Assembly (NCBI GenBank): GCA_934271725.1 | Contig: CAKQSC010000042.1 | Coordinates: 1-8,643, forward strand | Length of the DNA stretch: 8,643 nt | Direction: 5' to 3' | Source: an uncultured Clostridia bacterium | Lineage (GTDB): Bacteria > Bacillota > Clostridia > Christensenellales > Borkfalkiaceae | Shown here: one piece after another, positions 5,482 through 8,643 of the stretch | Numbering within the stretch: position 1 is the first letter of the stretch | Layout of the letters: each line of letters opens with the position of its first letter | The notes under the pieces: generated by a model | What the model saw: only the letters and a program-made list of their open reading frames with translations | Database searches by the model: none | Told to the model about the DNA's origin: nothing | Made by a program: the position numbers and the translations under genes

Positions 5482-7238
5482 TATTCGTTACCCCCGCCGA
5501 GCGCTTTTATTTCAACCGCAATTTCGCGATCTATATCGTCGAGTTCCGCTATCTCGCTTTCGGGTATATATTTCGATCTTCCTATCTTTTCTTTAACGGG
5601 CAGACTAATCAACTCGTTAAAACTCGCCCCGCGCGACAACGCGTCCGAGCCGAGCCTGTGATAATCGAACAAAAGTTTAAGCATTTTATGCTGTTTTTCA
5701 AGCGAAGTATACGTATCGACTTCGTGGAAAGCGTTCTGATGAAGATAATCTTCTCTTATCGATTTTGCCGTTTCCATAGTAAGCCTGTCTTTATAAGAAA
5801 GCGCGTCCGCGCCGACGAGTCTTACTATTTCGTCGAGTTCCGCTTCTTCCTGCAAAACGGACATGGCAAACTTACGCAAACGTATAAAATCGCCCGAAAC
5901 GTTTTCGTTATACCATTCCGTAAGTTTGTCGGCGTACAACGAATAACTTATAAGCCAGTCTATTGCGGGGAAATGCCTTTTATAAGCAAGTTGAGAGGAA
6001 AGCCCCCAAAACACCTTTACTATTCTTAAAGTTGCCTGCGAAACGGGTTCGGACAAGTCGCCTCCTTGCGGTGATACCGCGCCGATAGCCGTTACCGAAC
6101 CGCTCAAATCGTCGCTACCGAGAACTTTGACTATACCCGCTCTTTCGTAGAACTCCGAAAGTCGGCTTGACAAATACGCGGGGTAACCTTCTTCGCCCGG
6201 CATTTCTTCGAGTCGACCGCTCATTTCGCGCAGAGCCTCCGCCCATCTCGACGTGGAATCCGCCATAATAGCAACGTTATAGCCCATATCTCTGAAATAT
6301 TCGGCAATGGTTATTCCCGTGTAAATAGACGCTTCACGCGCCGCAACCGGCATATCCGACGTATTCGCAATCAAAACGGTTCTCTTCATCAACGGGTGCC
6401 CCGTTTTGGGATCTTTAAGTTCGGGAAACTCGTTCAGAACGTCCGTCATTTCGTTTCCGCGTTCTCCGCAACCGATATATACTATAATGTCGGCGTCCGC
6501 CCATTTCGCAAGTTGGTGCTGAACTACCGTTTTACCGCTTCCGAACGGTCCCGGAACCGCCGCAACGCCACCGCGCGCTATGGGAAACAAAGTGTCTATT
6601 ACTCTTTGTCCCGTTACCATAGGCATATTCGGCGTCATTTTGTTTTTATACGGTCTGCCTTTTCTGACGGGCCATTTCGTCAGCATTGCGACTTCTTTAT
6701 CTCCCGTGTCGGTTTCTATAACCGCGACTGTTTGAGTAATGTTGAAATCTCCGCTTTCGATACTCTTGATTTTTCCTTCCGTACCGAAAGGAACCATTAT
6801 TTTATGAACGACTATTTCCGTTTCGTTAACCGTACCCAAAACGTCGCCCGCGGTAACGTAATCGCCGACTTTTTTGGTTGTGGTAAACTTCCATACTTTT
6901 TCGTGATCGAGACTGTCTACGCTTATACCTCTCGTTATTCTGTCGCCGTACTTTTCGTAAACCTTTAACAGAGGTCTTTGAATACCGTCGAAAATGCTTT
7001 CGATAAGTCCCGGTCCGAGTTCTACGGACAAAGGTTCACCCGTCGTATAAACCGCTTCTCCCGGTCCCAGACCGCTTGTTTCTTCGTAGACCTGAATAGA
7101 CGCTTTATCCCCTCTGAGTTCTATTATTTCGCCTATAAGTTTCTTCTCGCCGACCTTAACGACGTCAAACAACTTGCTGTCCGACATATTGTCCGCAACG
7201 ATAAGCGGTCCGGAAACTTTTATAACTCTTCCTTGCAT
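5481..7238 (-). CDS. atpA: V/A-type ATPase subunit A (catalytic)
   Basis: The 585-residue catalytic subunit A (NtpA), which hydrolyses or makes ATP in the cytoplasmic head. Seen: N-terminal beta-barrel (about 1-70), the bulge or non-homologous region that marks A against F-type beta (about 110-190), Walker A GPFGSGKT (230-237; K236, T237), catalytic GERGNE (258-263; E259), Walker B region VAIMADSTSRWAEALRE (322-338; D327), and SVTAIGAVSPQGGDLSEPV (381-399). Residues match those of E. hirae A with a shift of two (K238, T239, E261 there). The C-terminal part (from about 440) is helical. Start: AGGAG 6 nt upstream, the clearest ribosome site in the operon. It follows F by 13 nt and overlaps B by one base. 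Whether the complex synthesises ATP or pumps ions cannot be told from A alone. Confidence 0.98.
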   Translation of the reverse strand: MQGRVIKVSGPLIVADNMSDSKLFDVVKVGEKKLIGEIIELRGDKASIQVYEETSGLGPGEAVYTTGEPLSVELGPGLIESIFDGIQRPLLKVYEKYGDRITRGISVDSLDHEKVWKFTTTKKVGDYVTAGDVLGTVNETEIVVHKIMVPFGTEGKIKSIESGDFNITQTVAVIETDTGDKEVAMLTKWPVRKGRPYKNKMTPNMPMVTGQRVIDTLFPIARGGVAAVPGPFGSGKTVVQHQLAKWADADIIVYIGCGERGNEMTDVLNEFPELKDPKTGHPLMKRTVLIANTSDMPVAAREASIYTGITIAEYFRDMGYNVAIMADSTSRWAEALREMSGRLEEMPGEEGYPAYLSSRLSEFYERAGIVKVLGSDDLSGSVTAIGAVSPQGGDLSEPVSQATLRIVKVFWGLSSQLAYKRHFPAIDWLISYSLYADKLTEWYNENVSGDFIRLRKFAMSVLQEEAELDEIVRLVGADALSYKDRLTMETAKSIREDYLHQNAFHEVDTYTSLEKQHKMLKLLFDYHRLGSDALSRGASFNELISLPVKEKIGRSKYIPESEIAELDDIDREIAVEIKALGGGNE

Positions 7239-7251
7239 TTGCTTCTCCTGC

Positions 7252-7569
7252 TTATTTCTTAAATAAAATATCTACGCCGAGAGATTTTTCCATCTCTTTT
7301 TTAAGTCTTTCCTCGCCGTAACCGTTACTGCCCGTTTTTGCGGGTATGGGTATAATTATGGGGTACGGCTCCGACGTATACCCGTTAATCGTTTCATCAA
7401 GATCGACGGCGATACTGTCGGTGATAAAAATAATCTGATAACTTTTGGCGATTCGTTTAAGCGTCGCCCTCGCCGTATCGCTGTTTTCCGTGGCAAACGC
7501 GTCTACACCGCCCGCTCTGAACGCAAGAACGCTGTCTCCGTCGCCTATAACAGCCATTTTACCCGCCAT
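7252..7569 (-). CDS. atpF: V/A-type ATPase subunit F (central stalk)
   Basis: A 105-residue subunit F (NtpG in E. hirae naming; NtpF in the COG scheme), which binds the D shaft and regulates hydrolysis. The family opening is clear: MAVIGDGDSVLAFRAGGV (5-22), then an alternating beta/alpha pattern with YQIIFITDSIA (44-54), PYPIIIPIP (68-76), and a C-terminal helix (about 84-100). The start is not certain. ATG at 7567-7569 overlaps the end of C by 11 bases and has GAGG 7 nt upstream. A second ATG at codon 5 (7555-7557) lies after the C stop codon and gives the commoner family N-terminus, but its upstream G-rich site sits only 4 nt away. I kept the first on spacing. It is not the F-type b subunit, which shares the name atpF. 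Confidence 0.93.
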   Translation of the reverse strand: MAGKMAVIGDGDSVLAFRAGGVDAFATENSDTARATLKRIAKSYQIIFITDSIAVDLDETINGYTSEPYPIIIPIPAKTGSNGYGEERLKKEMEKSLGVDILFKK

Positions 7570-8539
7570 AACCTTTCCTCACTTCCGTTTTTATGTCGTC
7601 TTTATCGAGACCGTTTATCAGCCCGACCATTACTATACGAACGTTTTTAAACTGCGAAAGAGTATAAAAACAATACAAAAGATACGGCCTTACCGAAGAA
7701 GTGTCGTATAATTTCTTACCGAAATACTCAACGGCATAATCGTCGTAATATTTCTCGAATATTTCAAGCGGTTTTCCGTCGGCATACGATTTCAGACAAT
7801 CGACGATACCCGAAGAAACCTTTTCGTTATTAACTTTTTCTATATCTGTCTCGTCAGACACGGAAAGATATTCAAACGCCTTATCTCTTATCTTTCCGCC
7901 CGTAAGTTTAAACGTTTTGAACTTCTCGTAATCTTTCACTTTCAACGCTGTCAAAACGTTGGTTACGTCGACTCGTTCCGAAAAAACGTCTTTCAGTTCC
8001 GTATGAGATAAAGAACGTTCGTATAAATCCGCATACAACGCTTTCTTGAAAATCGCGTCGACCGCGCTTCCCGTCGCTTTTTTGTCAACGAAAAGATTAT
8101 CGCATTTCAAAAGAGCCGTTTTAAGGTTTTTGGTCAAACCCGAATAGTCGTCTTTCATTATCTTTTCGCTTAATTTATCTCTTTCGTATACACCGCCGAC
8201 GTTTGTCATTGCCGATACGTCCGTCTTTAAATATTTAGCCCTTATAAACGCTTGCGCGTCGGCGTAATCGAAAGGAAGCAAAAAATATTCGAGAATCTTT
8301 TCGTCAGGGCAGGTTTCTTTTAAAAACGCCCTGAACTTTCCGTATTCCGCCGAAACGAGTTTTTCAAAATCGAGAACGCTTTCCGTTGCTACTCCGTCCC
8401 CGAAACCCGACTCGGTCAATATTTTAAGCGCGTCGTTTGCGGTTTTGCAATCGAGCATACGGCATATTCTGTCTTTGCCCACGAGTTTGTTTTCAAGCGC
8501 TTTCGCTCGCGCGCTCGCATATACGGTATTACCTTTCAT
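7559..8539 (-). CDS. atpC: V/A-type ATPase subunit C (rotor-ring connector, AC39 family)
   Basis: A 326-residue subunit C (NtpC; eukaryotic subunit d/AC39), a funnel-shaped, mostly helical protein that sits on the membrane ring and receives the D-F shaft. The N-terminus YASARAKALENKLVGKDRI (residues 7-25, with the usual AR.RALE-like pattern) and LPFDYADAQAFIRAKYL (88-104) match the family pattern of repeated three-helix units; overall sequence conservation in this family is low, so order in the operon adds weight. Length is typical (about 320-350). Start: GGAG 5 nt before the ATG, embedded in the last codons of E, two bases after the E stop codon. Its 3' end overlaps the start of F by 11 bases. 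No membrane segments are evident, as expected. Confidence 0.93.
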   Translation of the reverse strand: MKGNTVYASARAKALENKLVGKDRICRMLDCKTANDALKILTESGFGDGVATESVLDFEKLVSAEYGKFRAFLKETCPDEKILEYFLLPFDYADAQAFIRAKYLKTDVSAMTNVGGVYERDKLSEKIMKDDYSGLTKNLKTALLKCDNLFVDKKATGSAVDAIFKKALYADLYERSLSHTELKDVFSERVDVTNVLTALKVKDYEKFKTFKLTGGKIRDKAFEYLSVSDETDIEKVNNEKVSSGIVDCLKSYADGKPLEIFEKYYDDYAVEYFGKKLYDTSSVRPYLLYCFYTLSQFKNVRIVMVGLINGLDKDDIKTEVRKGYGG

Positions 8540-8541
8540 AG

Positions 8542-8643
8542 TTACTCCGTTTTAAACAATTTTTCACACGTTTCCGACAAATAATTTTCGATAGAAAACC
8601 CGACGTAAGATTTGAAACTCAAATCCTTGTCGCAAATCTCGCC
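8542..8643 (-). CDS. atpE: V/A-type ATPase subunit E (peripheral stalk), C-terminal end only
   Basis: An open frame enters from the right edge and ends with TAA at 8542-8544, giving 33 residues that begin GEICDKDLSF and end CEKLFKTE. The pattern of a glycine turn, an acidic hydrophobic strand, then a helix finishing in LF is that of the C-terminal domain of subunit E, which anchors the peripheral stalk to the A3B3 head. Its position directly before C agrees with the usual I-K-E-C-F-A-B-D order. The fragment alone is short; the context carries much of the call. The name atpE here is not the F-type c subunit. Confidence 0.72.
   Translation of the reverse strand, partial: GEICDKDLSFKSYVGFSIENYLSETCEKLFKTE

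Noticed and set aside
6396..6968. Open frame of 190 codons on the plus strand inside subunit A
   Set aside because: It is antisense to a highly conserved catalytic subunit, has no family resemblance or ribosome site, and is a by-product of the codon bias of the real gene. The same holds for the plus-strand frames at 4141-4485, 4543-4971, 5329-5661, 5658-6029 and 6978-7262.
3477..8643. ATPase operon as incomplete because I/a and K/c subunits are not seen
   Set aside because: The operon continues past the right edge, where these genes normally lie before E, so their absence is due to the window boundary.

Overview
The window looks like ordinary chromosomal DNA of an anaerobic, low-to-middle GC bacterium, most likely a member of the Clostridia (Bacillota). 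The evidence is a PcrA-type helicase with the C-terminal Tudor-like domain of Gram-positive PcrA, a bacterial V/A-type ATPase operon like that of clostridia and enterococci, purine-rich Shine-Dalgarno sites and extended -10 promoters. The sequence does not allow a genus call. No mobile element, CRISPR array, tRNA or rRNA was seen.

Layout. Positions 1-2150 (minus) hold nearly all of pcrA (716 residues visible; the last part lies left of the window). Positions 2151-2263 are a divergent promoter region: pcrA reads left from a promoter that places the transcript start almost on its ATG, and a short-chain dehydrogenase/reductase (SDR) reads right from its own promoter. The SDR (2264-3115, plus) ends at a perfect 9-bp terminator hairpin. 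Positions 3116-3476 are a 361-bp gap between convergent genes with three hairpins, one of which can be assigned to the minus strand from its G-U pairing and may end a small RNA. Positions 3477-8643 (minus) are the distal part of a V/A-type ATPase operon, transcribed in the order E (C-terminal end only), C, F, A, B, D.

The ATPase genes are packed with gaps or overlaps of 1-13 nt and are surely co-transcribed. A and B form the catalytic hexamer, D and F the central rotor shaft, C links the shaft to the membrane ring, and E belongs to the peripheral stalk. The membrane subunits (I/a and K/c) would lie to the right, outside the window, so the coupling ion (H+ or Na+) and the main promoter cannot be read here. 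PcrA and the SDR have no evident functional tie to the ATPase.

No new multi-gene system is visible. The points that deserve a second look are small: a probably leaderless pcrA mRNA, a minus-strand small RNA candidate between the convergent genes, an inverted repeat between the divergent promoters, and an SDR of unknown substrate with an unusual basic/aromatic C-terminal tail.
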